A stretch of DNA of 64,000 bases from positions 1,676,501-1,740,500 of the forward strand of contig OX442320.1 in assembly GCA_949358305.1 (NCBI GenBank), written 5' to 3'. Origin of the DNA: Strigamia acuminata. Taxonomy: Eukaryota; Arthropoda; Chilopoda; Geophilomorpha; Linotaeniidae. The translations under genes were made by a program, and so were the position numbers. The notes beneath the pieces were generated by a model. The model saw only the letters and a list, made by a program, of their open reading frames with translations. It ran no database searches and was not told where the DNA came from. The stretch's first letter is position 1, and every line of letters starts with the position of its first letter. Shown here piece after piece: positions 22,669 through 32,000 of the stretch.

Positions 22669-22952
22669 TTTTCCGTCTGTTGTTGCGTGTTAACTGTAGG
22701 ATTAGGACCTTCTCTTCTACGTCTTCTTGGTCTTCCTGCATTACCACCTCTATCCTGTTGGTATCTTGGTGGATTATAGAACTCGCAACTAAAATGATGA
22801 TAACATCCGCACGAACGAGTATTATTATTATTACTATTGTTGTTATTGTTAGTATTATAATTTTGACTACCACCTCTATTAATACTTCCTTGAAAATTCT
22901 TATATTGAAAATTCTGACCCCTTTGCTTCATTGGTGCATACCACTGGCTTCC
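22665..22952 (-). pseudogene. Gypsy-2 gag, C-terminal part (split)
   Basis: Gag tail with WYAPMKQRGQN, an Asn-rich linker and TRSCGCYHHFSCE, matching TRSCGCWHRYGCE in Gypsy-3. It begins at the TA that flanks the DNA-element end (22953-22954); the N-terminal half is at 7043-8628. It ends TAG at 22665-22667, overlapping pol. Confidence 0.85.
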
Positions 22953-22971
22953 TACCCAGGTAGCATTATAT
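22953..22971 (+). mobile_element. End of the TA-duplicating DNA element (second end)
   Basis: TA followed by CCCAGGTAGCATTATAT, the inverted partner of the end at 7040. Gypsy-3 inserted 17 bp inside it with ATAT duplicated; the element resumes at 32001 with ATTGGGCCAAT-type satellite, just as the other end runs into such satellite. Confidence 0.75.
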
Positions 22972-23476
22972 TGTTACGCGGTAGAGCCGTACCGTGTATC
23001 GGCTGGCTCTGCTCGCTCTGTTTAGGCATTTAATACAATGAATTCTCACTAGACGGCGCTGTGCACCTAATAAGATGCACAGACCGTTCAACTTAGTTGA
23101 TAGGGGGAATAGGAGTTTACTTAGTGAGTTGATTAAGCCAGAGAGCTCAGATCTCTTTTGAGTCTCAACCTGTTACCTTCACCTACTACTGCCAGCCGGT
23201 TGACGGTCAGGCAGGACTAGGTTTTCTAAACTGAATTGAATTGACAACAGCATCATCCTTATTTAGTTATTTATTTGATTTGAATGAACCATTTATGTGT
23301 TTTAGGTTTAATAAATGAACAAATGCAATAAGAGCTGATGACCGAACATTTACATTAGTAAATGTCCGACTTTGAATAATAAAGCCAATAGGCATTTTAC
23401 ATATAAAACCCTGTGTCATTCTTGATTAAATTCATGTCACGTAGGACTAAATCAATCCCCATTTAGCCACGTAACA
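22972..23476 (+). repeat. Gypsy-3 5' LTR
   Basis: 505 bp, TGTTACGCGG to CACGTAACA. A TATAAAA box lies near 23402 in ACATATAAAACCC, followed by TGTGTCATTC where transcription probably starts. It matches 31496-32000. Confidence 0.95.
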
Positions 23477-23478
23477 AC

Positions 23479-23492
23479 TGGTGGAGATGCGG
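23479..23492 (+). promoter_or_regulatory. Gypsy-3 primer-binding site
   Basis: TGGTGGAGATGCGG starts two bases after the 5' LTR. It is complementary to a tRNA 3' end including CCA and nearly identical to the Gypsy-2 site. The tRNA species was not identified. Confidence 0.65.
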
Positions 23493-24018
23493 TCTCGATT
23501 GTAGCCCGTTTAGATTTAAAATCCCATTAAAATTGGATTAAAATTGCCAAAATAATTTAATAAAAATCTAGAAATAATTAGTGAAAATTGCTGATTTTAT
23601 AGCAATTATCTTGAATGACTCAGAGTTGGTAAAAACAAGTGAAGTCACAGTTTGAATATTTAATGTCATTGTGTGAAATAATTTGCATTTTGGAAATGAA
23701 AATAGAGTTTAATTGTTTATTAGGGATTAATAAATTGATTTACAATTGTTATATTTAGAATAAATAAAATATATAGTGTATAAATACTAATTTTGATATT
23801 TATTTACAGGAAATTTTGTGAATTTATAGGAATTGAAAAATTGTTTTGAAATGTTATTGTTGGATTATTTTCTTTGTAATTTTGAGTGTAATATTTATGA
23901 ATTATATGCTAATAACACTTTAAGTTTTCAGGTAATGAATTCGTGTTAGTGTATTCAGTGTTTAGAAAGAGATTAGTGCTAGTGAAGTGAATAAAAAAGT
24001 GCAATATAAGGCTTCAGT

Positions 24019-25350
24019 GTGGATAAGCCAGTGAAATTGTCACAATTCAACTTGGATAATCTTCAGGATTTACAAAATTTGCAGTCACCTGAACCAAATT
24101 TGAAAAATATCACCACTAGAAGAAGTAAAAACGCTAAATCCGAATCTGACACTGAACCTCAGAAGGAAGATAAAGAAGTCCGATCTCAACCTCAATCAAT
24201 ATTACAGAAATTGGATTTTGCTACTCCAGCAATAAAATTAATTCCACAAAAAGGTTTAGAAGAAATAATAAAGACATTTACACCAGTAAAAACTAAACCA
24301 GTTCCAACCTCAATTAAACCAAATTTTCCGAAAATGACATCATCACAGACTCCAACGGACGTATTGACCGACTTATTGAAGAGTTTGGTAGTGCAGAAGC
24401 GACCTGTTGTCACTTATGATACAGAAAAGGGCAACATCGACCAATGGCTTGTGGCATATGAAGCTACAATAGGAACAGATGATGAGAGAGTAAAACATCT
24501 AGCATTAGCCTTAAAGACTGATGGATTGGCATGGTTTGTGGAACAACTAAAGAAGAATCCGACATGGAAATGGACGGATTGGAAACCACAGATCGAGAAA
24601 AAATTTAGAAGAAGCCAAGAAAATGTTTACAATACTCTCCACTTCATGAAACACAAAGAGGGTACAGCAGATGCCTTCATGAAGAAAGTCTTGGCCGAAT
24701 GTGCGTTTATTCTACCAGAAATGACTGAAACTCAGAAAATAAATTATGTTTACCAAGGTTTGAAGCCTGCAATGCAGAAGATGATGATAACGGTATTTCC
24801 ATCGACGTTAGAAGAAATGGAACAGAGACTTAAATTGTATGAAAGTCACAAAACAGAAGAACCAGCGGATCTACTGCTCACAATGTTCAAAAAAGTTGTA
24901 GATGAAAAGGTGAACCCTACGACAACAGGTATACTGTCTGGAACAGGGGGATCCCCAGTAAGCTACGCCGAGTTATTAGCTGAAAATATTAAATTAAAAC
25001 AGCAAAAGCTCGTGAGTGAGTCAGTAGAGCCACAACAATCGGTTCCATTATTCATACAAGGCGAGTGGTATATTCCGGCATCGCAGCGCGGACAGAACTT
25101 TAGAGGTAGATACAACAGAGGTAGACAACGGTCAAATAGTAGTCCGACAACAACGCGTTCATGTGGATGTTGGCATCGTTATGGTTGTGAACATAACACA
25201 TCAGCGCCACAGGAGCAACAATCTCAAGAAAATAGAGGGAACCCAAATAACAGAAGGTGGTTTAAGAAGAAAAGGACACAAGGGGGCGGTAAAACGAACC
25301 CTAATCCTAAGCAGAACCCACAACAAGATCAACGAGAAGAGGAAAACTAG
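24019..25350 (+). CDS. Gypsy-3 Gag
   Basis: About 443 codons of open frame, the structural capsid protein of the particle. Visible: a charged N terminus, a capsid-like helical core (DNIDQWLVAYEA-type motif, then LKTDGLAWFVEQL and KINYVYQGLKPAM), an Arg/Gly-rich stretch, and the Cys/His cluster TRSCGCWHRYGCEH instead of a standard CCHC knuckle. The frame begins at GTG (24019) after GGCTTCAG with TAA just upstream. There is no ATG until residue 106, yet the N terminus is conserved with Gypsy-2. Either non-AUG initiation or splicing at TTCAG could supply a start. Ends TAG at 25348-25350 in GGAAAACTAG. Confidence 0.88.
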   Translation: MDKPVKLSQFNLDNLQDLQNLQSPEPNLKNITTRRSKNAKSESDTEPQKEDKEVRSQPQSILQKLDFATPAIKLIPQKGLEEIIKTFTPVKTKPVPTSIKPNFPKMTSSQTPTDVLTDLLKSLVVQKRPVVTYDTEKGNIDQWLVAYEATIGTDDERVKHLALALKTDGLAWFVEQLKKNPTWKWTDWKPQIEKKFRRSQENVYNTLHFMKHKEGTADAFMKKVLAECAFILPEMTETQKINYVYQGLKPAMQKMMITVFPSTLEEMEQRLKLYESHKTEEPADLLLTMFKKVVDEKVNPTTTGILSGTGGSPVSYAELLAENIKLKQQKLVSESVEPQQSVPLFIQGEWYIPASQRGQNFRGRYNRGRQRSNSSPTTTRSCGCWHRYGCEHNTSAPQEQQSQENRGNPNNRRWFKKKRTQGGGKTNPNPKQNPQQDQREEEN

Positions 25351-28300
25351 TGGGTCGGCCACAAGGAAGATGTCACCATCAACAAGGAAGATGTTGTCAT
25401 CCAAAGAAGAAAAGAAAGAATAGAAGAGAGAAGATAATCGTAGTCAAAATGAACATTTCAGAATCTCTATTGGAAATTCCAGTAATAGTGAACAACATGG
25501 AAGTCAAGGCAGTTATGGACACTGGAGGAAAACGCAATGTTATCAGCGAAGAGCTTGCTGAGGCTTTACAGTTGAAGTACCCGCCAAGCCCAAATATACG
25601 ATTACAAGGGGTAAGCGGAGAACTCGTGACTCCAATAGGAAAAGCCAAGATGAACATTACAATTGGTGAATTAACATACAGGATCGAGGTCCTGATTGTT
25701 AAAGGATTTCATTATGAATTACTGCTAAGTGACCCATTCATGCTGTTCGCGAAGTGTGTGTTAGACTACGACAAACAAAAAATCTTTGTGGGCCGAACTA
25801 GTGGAAAGGAAGTGTCATTTCCAATGAATAAAACTTTTGTTGATCAGAATTATGTTGCGAGGGTAATGAAGAACATCACAATTCCACCAATGCACGAATG
25901 CATTGTTCCCATCTATTTGAATAAAGCAATAACATTGGACATGTTTGTACAACCATTACATAATGTCACTGATAGATTTGCTGTGATAGGTTGTAAAACT
26001 TTAACAGATTTCAAGAACGGAAAAGGCATCATTCGAGTGGCTAACCCAACCAAGAAGACAGTCTTTCTGAAGGAGAAGTCAGCAATCGCAAAAGCTTATT
26101 ATGTGGTTGATGTTGGGGTGTTTGACGAAAAACAGGTACACTGTTTTGACTTTGACTCCTCAATAGCAAAAGACAAAATGAATAAAGACCAACAAGAGCA
26201 AATGCGACAACTTCTTCAAAAGAATCAAGACAGATTTGCTGTTTCTGACAAGGATTTGGGAAGAGTTCAAGTGTATAAGCATAAAATCGATACTGGAGAC
26301 CATGAACCAATACATTTGCAACCGTATCGTCGTTCTATGAAGGAAAAAGAAGTCGAAGCTGAGGAAACAAAGAAATTGCTTGATATGGGAGTGATAAGGG
26401 AATCAGAAAGTCCCTGGAGCGCGCCTGTATTGCTAATAAAGAAAAGAGATGGTAAGTGGAGATTTTGCGTTGATTGGAGACGTTTGAATGCGATAACAAA
26501 GAAAATGGTGTACCCATTGCCAAGAATAGATGACACTTTAGATCAGTTGGCAGGTGCACAGTTCTTCTCCATGATGGATCTTATTCAAGGATATTATCAA
26601 GTCGAAATAGATGAACAAGATCGTGAAAAAACAGCGTTTACCACTTCAAGCGGACATTTTGAGTTTAACGTCCTAGGAATGGGATTATGCAATAGTCCAG
26701 CAGCTTTTCAAAAGTTAATGAATAAAGTTTTAGGCAACCTCCTAGGCAAAGTTTGTATAGCGTACATTGACGACCTTATCATTTTCTCTAAAACATTCGA
26801 TCAGCATTTGAAAGATCTAGACAACGTTTTCGACAAGCTTAGACAATCTAACTTAAAGGTGAAGTTGAGCAAGTGCACATTTGGGACGAACACCATCAAG
26901 TATTTGGGACATGTCGTGGACTCTGAGGGTATATCACCAGACCCTAGGAACTTGGAATCCGTCGCGAAGTTTCCAGTTCCTACTAACCTCAAACTTCTTC
27001 GAGGATTCATAGGGCTCTGTTCGTATTACAGGAAGTTCATTCCAGGTTTTGCGGACATATCCAAGCCCTTAGTCAATTTGACGAAGAAGGACGAGAAATT
27101 TGATTGGGGCCCACCTCATGACAAGGCCTTTAAAACATTAAGGACCGCCCTTATCACCGTGCCAGTGCTTGCGCACCCTAATTTTGAAGAACCCTTCATG
27201 GTATCGACCGACGCGAGCGCATATGGTCTTGGAGCAGTGTTGAAACAGAAGATAAACAAACAAGAACATGTGATAGCTTATGCCAGCAGACTTCTCAGCC
27301 AAGCAGAACAGAATTACACATCCACGGAAAGGGAATGTCTGGCTATTCTGTTTGGAATTGAAAAGTACCGACCTTATCTGTATGGTAAGAAGTTCCAGAT
27401 AATTACAGACCATTCGGCACTTCAATGGCTAAAATCAGTCAAAAACCCCAATGGCAGACTAGCTAGATGGAGCCTACAGCTAGTAGACTTTGATTTCGAT
27501 GTGATCTACAAGAGCGGAAAAGCGCACAAAGATGCCGACGCCTTGAGTAGAATTCCAGAAGATTTAAGCGAGGAAGAAAACAAAATAGTTCCCTCACTTT
27601 TACTCGAACAGCTCGACCTTCCTGCTGAGCAGCGTAAGGACAAGAAGCTACTGGAATTGATCACCGCAATGAATCAAGTAGAGCAACTTCCGAAGAAGAG
27701 AAGACGTCCTCTAAAGCAGTTCGTCCTTCTCGATAACGTGTTGTTTAGGAAGAAAAATTCTCTGAATTCCCTAGACACGGAAGTAAATCTGTTATACGTT
27801 CCACAGCATTTGAAAATGGCCGTTCTTGAAGAAATGCATGATGGACTGACGGGTGCTCACTTGGGCCTAAACAAAACATGGAAGAGAATGAGAACAAGAT
27901 TCTTCTGGCCCCGGATATATAAAGACGTTAGAAATTACGTACTTTCTTGTCCACATTGCGCGAGCTCGAAATCAATGACGACAGCGCCAAAAGGTTTAAT
28001 GCAGCCGTGGTCTACGATATCTAAACCTTTCGAGAGGATTGGAATCGACACACTGGGAAGTTTTTCGACCTCCGACAAGGGCAACAAGTATGTTTTCGTA
28101 ATGACAGATTATTTGTCGCGGACAGTGATTGCTAGAGCAGCTCCAGCATCAACAGCGTTGGAAGCAGCTAGAACTTTGCTTTATGAGTTAATGTTGAAGG
28201 AAGGCAGTCCGAGAGAAATCCTGAGCGATAGAGGCACAGAATACAGAAACAAAATGGTGGAAGAAGTATCAAATATGTTTAAAGCCCTACATAAAACCAC

Positions 28301-29294
28301 TTCAGGGTACCATCCAAGGACCAATGGCCTCACAGAAAGATTCAATGCGACGTTTGCAAAAATGTTGCAGATTTATGTTGATAAGGACCAGAGGGACTGG
28401 GATGATTTTTTGCCATTTTTGCTTTTCTCGTATAATACCGGTGTGCACGAGACGACAGGATATACACCTTATTATCTTTTGAAAGGATATGAAGTAGATT
28501 TGAACGTGGACGTAAACCTCAACTTACCTCAGAAAGAATTCACCTTGCGAACCTCGAAATTCATCAGAGAAGCTAGGAAAATAGCAAATGAAAGGTTGGA
28601 GTGGCAAGGAGAAAAAAGCAGAAAAAGATTCGATCAAGGCCGAGTTCGTGTGGAATTTGACCCAGGAGAGTTAGTATATCTCAAAACACCCAATAGGAAA
28701 GTTGGGTTAAGTGAAAAACTCCTGCCACAATTCTCAGGCCCATTCGAAATAGTAAGAAGAACCGCGCCAAATGACTATGAAATTAGAAGTTCAAATGGAA
28801 AGAAAACAGATATTGTTAATATTGAACGATTAAAACCGTATAAACCCAGAGAAGAAATTCCAGCGGAGATATTAGAAGAATTGACAGCTAAAAAAGTCAC
28901 ATTTGCTGATGAAACTGCAACACAGAGTGAAAAACAACAAGAAATTGAAGAAAACACGTCAATTTCGCCAATTCCGATCGCTAAAGAACGATTTATTAGC
29001 GATGACGATCAAATTTCGTTAAAAACACTCTTTGAACCTGAAGAAAATACAACAAAAGTGTCAAATTTCCCAATTCCAAGCGAAACAGAGCGATTAAAAG
29101 CGCTCTATGGACCGAAAGAAATTATGGAAAGATGGCAAAACGAAGACGAACGGAAAAACAAAGAAAATCAATTGCGAAAACCGCCGACAGGTGTCGCTGA
29201 CGCAGTCGATGACGCGTCGCCGCCTGAAATCGAGAGTTTCCGGTCACGTCGCCTTCGCAAACAGGCTCGTCGTGACTACAGTGGATTGTGTTAA
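25347..29294 (+). CDS. Gypsy-3 pol polyprotein
   Basis: About 1,315 aa in the -1 frame relative to gag, entered at GGAAAACTAG. Domains in order: aspartic protease (VMDTGGKRN, near residue 57); RT (RFCVDWRRLNAIT, FSMMDLIQGYYQ, YIDDLIIFS near 472); RNase H (STDASAYGLGAV near 620, TDHSALQWL); integrase zinc-binding region (HLGLNKTWKR to CPHCASSK, near 830-872); and a D,D,E core (GIDTLGSF near 900, LSDRGTEY near 960, GLTERFNA near 996) with a basic C-terminal part. No chromodomain is visible. All catalytic motifs are present. Confidence 0.95.
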   Translation, partial: LVGRPQGRCHHQQGRCCHPKKKRKNRREKIIVVKMNISESLLEIPVIVNNMEVKAVMDTGGKRNVISEELAEALQLKYPPSPNIRLQGVSGELVTPIGKAKMNITIGELTYRIEVLIVKGFHYELLLSDPFMLFAKCVLDYDKQKIFVGRTSGKEVSFPMNKTFVDQNYVARVMKNITIPPMHECIVPIYLNKAITLDMFVQPLHNVTDRFAVIGCKTLTDFKNGKGIIRVANPTKKTVFLKEKSAIAKAYYVVDVGVFDEKQVHCFDFDSSIAKDKMNKDQQEQMRQLLQKNQDRFAVSDKDLGRVQVYKHKIDTGDHEPIHLQPYRRSMKEKEVEAEETKKLLDMGVIRESESPWSAPVLLIKKRDGKWRFCVDWRRLNAITKKMVYPLPRIDDTLDQLAGAQFFSMMDLIQGYYQVEIDEQDREKTAFTTSSGHFEFNVLGMGLCNSPAAFQKLMNKVLGNLLGKVCIAYIDDLIIFSKTFDQHLKDLDNVFDKLRQSNLKVKLSKCTFGTNTIKYLGHVVDSEGISPDPRNLESVAKFPVPTNLKLLRGFIGLCSYYRKFIPGFADISKPLVNLTKKDEKFDWGPPHDKAFKTLRTALITVPVLAHPNFEEPFMVSTDASAYGLGAVLKQKINKQEHVIAYASRLLSQAEQNYTSTERECLAILFGIEKYRPYLYGKKFQIITDHSALQWLKSVKNPNGRLARWSLQLVDFDFDVIYKSGKAHKDADALSRIPEDLSEEENKIVPSLLLEQLDLPAEQRKDKKLLELITAMNQVEQLPKKRRRPLKQFVLLDNVLFRKKNSLNSLDTEVNLLYVPQHLKMAVLEEMHDGLTGAHLGLNKTWKRMRTRFFWPRIYKDVRNYVLSCPHCASSKSMTTAPKGLMQPWSTISKPFERIGIDTLGSFSTSDKGNKYVFVMTDYLSRTVIARAAPASTALEAARTLLYELMLKEGSPREILSDRGTEYRNKMVEEVSNMFKALHKTTSGYHPRTNGLTERFNATFAKMLQIYVDKDQRDWDDFLPFLLFSYNTGVHETTGYTPYYLLKGYEVDLNVDVNLNLPQKEFTLRTSKFIREARKIANERLEWQGEKSRKRFDQGRVRVEFDPGELVYLKTPNRKVGLSEKLLPQFSGPFEIVRRTAPNDYEIRSSNGKKTDIVNIERLKPYKPREEIPAEILEELTAKKVTFADETATQSEKQQEIEENTSISPIPIAKERFISDDDQISLKTLFEPEENTTKVSNFPIPSETERLKALYGPKEIMERWQNEDERKNKENQLRKPPTGVADAVDDASPPEIESFRSRRLRKQARRDYSGLC

Positions 29295-29711
29295 GGTTTT
29301 CTGAGACGAACCGGGTTTACTGTGTGACTCAAAGAAACCTAAAGCATTAATAACAGCAGCAGTTGATTTGTGTGTGATTCCGTAAGTGAAGAGAGTGAAA
29401 TTTAGAACGAATTTGGCGAACAAATAGCTTAAAAACGAAACGAATTTATCGCGAATTTTGTGAAATAATAACATCGCGAAATGGAAATTTAGGCTTAAAT
29501 AATTGTGTTAAAACTTCAAAATGAAATTTTAGTGTGTGCATACATTAACAAGTGACTAATTAGTTGAAAAATTGTTAAATTTAGTGTAAATTAGTGCAAC
29601 ATGAAATGTTAAATGAAATAACGAATGGAAATTGAAAAATTTTTTGTGAAAATTTTGGATTAATGAATTAATTTATTTTATTTTCTTTTCAAATAATATA
29701 TTAGGATCCGA
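29295..29711 (+). promoter_or_regulatory. Pol-to-ORF3 spacer with splice acceptor
   Basis: No gene here. The end is T-rich (TTTATTTTCTTTTCAAATAA) and runs into ATATTAG|GATCCGAATGG, a good 3' splice site seven bases before the ORF3 ATG at 29712. The same arrangement occurs before the third ORFs of Gypsy-1 and Gypsy-4. Confidence 0.5.
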
Positions 29712-31085
29712 ATGGACGAAATGGCAAGCAAATTTGATCGGATGGATGTGCGTAGTGATAGTGACAGCGATGCGGATTCGGTTTGCTCGATGCAAGTGGG
29801 CGATCTTTTGGAACGTCAACTTAAGAAAGGCGATGACTTGGAAATTTATTTAGCAAATAAGCCGAGCACAAGTAAAACTTTGGACGAATTGGTTAACTGC
29901 CCACGCCCGTTTACAGAAGGAAAACAAAAGGCGGAGGAAGACAAAAAGAAATATGCAGGACCATTAACAAAGGGTGAAGAAGGCTTATTGCGTCGTCGTC
30001 GTAAAAATCGACAATTGAAACGAGATAAGAAAGCACAAAAGAAGAAAGTGTTTAATGAGCAATCGAAAAGAATCCGGGAAGAAGAAATGCGTCACACCGT
30101 TGATCGAAACAAACGCCGATTAAATGATTTGCGAATGGAGCACCGGAATATGGTCAACGCCATTAGAGCCAGGAAATTAAAAGGAGTGATGGGATTGCCC
30201 GACTACCAGTTGTGGAGAACAGGGGCGAATGCTTTGCTGATCCAGGAGGCGAAGATAAGAAAAAATATTTTAAAAGCCATCGCCCTAGCGAGAAGAGAGT
30301 CCTTCCAGGACCCTAGTGTAGTGTTTCCCACTCCTATACGGGTATACCGTGTGGAGTTGGACGCTGCACGACAGGTCCAGGCTCTCGGACTTGCATTAGA
30401 CTATAGTAATGCGCCAAAATATGACTTAGCATTCGACGCCGTAGGTTGTCCGCCGATTAAAGTCATGAACTATCAGATGGCAGCATTAGGCGACCTAACG
30501 CCGGGACGACAGAGCTGGACGTATGACAGCGTCGTTGATCATTACCTCCAACTGTTAGAAGAGCGATATCCCATATTAGCACCAATTCAATCTGAGTGGG
30601 TCTTCAAAATGGTGGACCCAGCTAAACGAAAGGAAGCGATCTATTGGCTAATGAAGAGACTTCCAAGTGCTCAAAAGAAGATTTGGGTGTTTCCAGTTCC
30701 TATTGAAGAGCATTGGCAGCTTTTCATAGTGGATTGGCGGAAAAAGCCAACCCAATACGTGCTTTATGACCCAAGTGGACCAATAGAGCGCACATATCCA
30801 AAGTGGGAATCTTTAAGATACTCGTTGATGGATGCAGGAGTAAAGTTTCCAAACAAATTCATACGTTGGGACCCGCCACGTATGCACCAATTGGATAATG
30901 ACAGCTGTGGCCCAACCATACTCTACTTCGTTAGAAGATACGTTGAAGACCGGGACTTAATGCAGTTTGGGGAGCCGTGTGAGTTACGCTTACGATTTGT
31001 GTATGAGATTGCAAATCGTGAAATTCTCCCATTCGAGTTGATCAAAGAAGAGGATAAGAAGGATCAAGCGGAAGGAGGAGAGTGA
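29712..31085 (+). CDS. Gypsy-3 ORF3, ULP1/SENP-like cysteine protease (C48-type)
   Basis: 457 aa with an ATG start. Residues 1-195 are charged and basic, partly coiled-coil-like, with RRRRKNRQLKRDKKAQKKK (about 94-112) as a likely nuclear signal. Residues 265-445 read as a papain-like ULP1 fold: WTYDSVVDHYL (269-279, like the WL-D-I-Y motif); IWVFPVPIEEHWQLFIVDW with His334-Trp335; YVLYDPSG with Asp353; and MHQLDNDSCGP with Gln393 and Cys399. All four catalytic positions are present. Known relatives cut SUMO or related tags, or process viral proteins (adenain type); the substrate here is unknown. It sits in the env position, in frame and undamaged, with a decayed relative in Gypsy-2. Confidence 0.85.
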   Translation: MDEMASKFDRMDVRSDSDSDADSVCSMQVGDLLERQLKKGDDLEIYLANKPSTSKTLDELVNCPRPFTEGKQKAEEDKKKYAGPLTKGEEGLLRRRRKNRQLKRDKKAQKKKVFNEQSKRIREEEMRHTVDRNKRRLNDLRMEHRNMVNAIRARKLKGVMGLPDYQLWRTGANALLIQEAKIRKNILKAIALARRESFQDPSVVFPTPIRVYRVELDAARQVQALGLALDYSNAPKYDLAFDAVGCPPIKVMNYQMAALGDLTPGRQSWTYDSVVDHYLQLLEERYPILAPIQSEWVFKMVDPAKRKEAIYWLMKRLPSAQKKIWVFPVPIEEHWQLFIVDWRKKPTQYVLYDPSGPIERTYPKWESLRYSLMDAGVKFPNKFIRWDPPRMHQLDNDSCGPTILYFVRRYVEDRDLMQFGEPCELRLRFVYEIANREILPFELIKEEDKKDQAEGGE

Positions 31086-31479
31086 AGTGAACTTTAACTT
31101 CTTTAAGTGAATAAGTGTAAAATCAACACGAACTTTGAACATTTTTTTTTGTGTGTGTGTTTTTTTTTTATTTTATAGAAAATTGAAAACTGAAAAAAAA
31201 GTAATATAAAACAAAAAACCAAAAAGTGTTATCATTGATGAAAAGTGTTAATTTTATTTAATTTTAAACTTTGAATATTATTTCCAATGTAAAAGTGTAA
31301 TAAAAAGTGACTATGACATTTATAAACATTGAAAAGTGAGTTATATGATATTTTTGTAAAAATAAGGATGATGAAAAGAGATTCTCAAAATTGTAAAATT
31401 GAGTTTATGATTTGAATTTTTTAATGTGAAAGGAGATGCGTTAGTTAGAACAATTCATTGTTTTTCGAGAGACCGAAAA

Positions 31480-31495
31480 AATTAAAGGGGGGGGC
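31480..31495 (+). promoter_or_regulatory. Polypurine tract of Gypsy-3
   Basis: AATTAAAGGGGGGGGC directly precedes the 3' LTR start TGTTACGCGG. Confidence 0.8.
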
Positions 31496-32000
31496 TGTTA
31501 CGCGGTAGAGCCGTACCGTGTATCGGCTGGCTCTGCTCGCTCTGTTTAGGCATTTAATACAATGAATTCTCACTAGACGGCGCTGTGCACCTAATAAGAT
31601 GCACAGACCGTTCAACTTAGTTGATAGGGGGAATAGGAGTTTACTTAGTGAGTTGATTAAGCCAGAGAGCTCAGATCTCTTTTGAGTCTCAACCTGTTAC
31701 CTTCACCTACTACTGCCAGCCGGTTGACGGTCAGGCAGGACTAGGTTTTCTAAACTGAATTGAATTGACAACAGCATCATCCTTATTTAGTTATTTATTT
31801 GATTTGAATGAACCATTTATGTGTTTTAGGTTTAATAAATGAACAAATGTAATAAGAGCTGATGACCGAACATTTACATTAGTAAATGTCCGACTTTGAA
31901 TAATAAAGCCAATAGGCATTTTACATATAAAACCCTGTGTCATTCTTGATTAAATTCATGTCACGTAGGACTAAATCAATCCCCATTTAGCCACGTAACA
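31496..32000 (+). repeat. Gypsy-3 3' LTR
   Basis: 505 bp, essentially identical to 22972-23476. It ends GTAACA and is followed by the duplicated ATAT. Confidence 0.95.

Larger units (their letters stand above)
22972..32000 (+). mobile_element. Gypsy-3, complete Ty3/Gypsy element with ULP1-like ORF3
   Basis: 9,029 bp with 505-bp LTRs (22972-23476 and 31496-32000) that differ visibly at only one base (near 23328 versus 31852). They start TGTTAC and end GTAACA. A 4-bp duplication ATAT flanks the element (22968-22971, 32001-32004). It contains a primer-binding site, gag, pol in the -1 frame, a third ORF encoding a ULP1-like cysteine protease, and a polypurine tract. Every ORF is open, so this is a recent and possibly active insertion. 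Confidence 0.95.
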
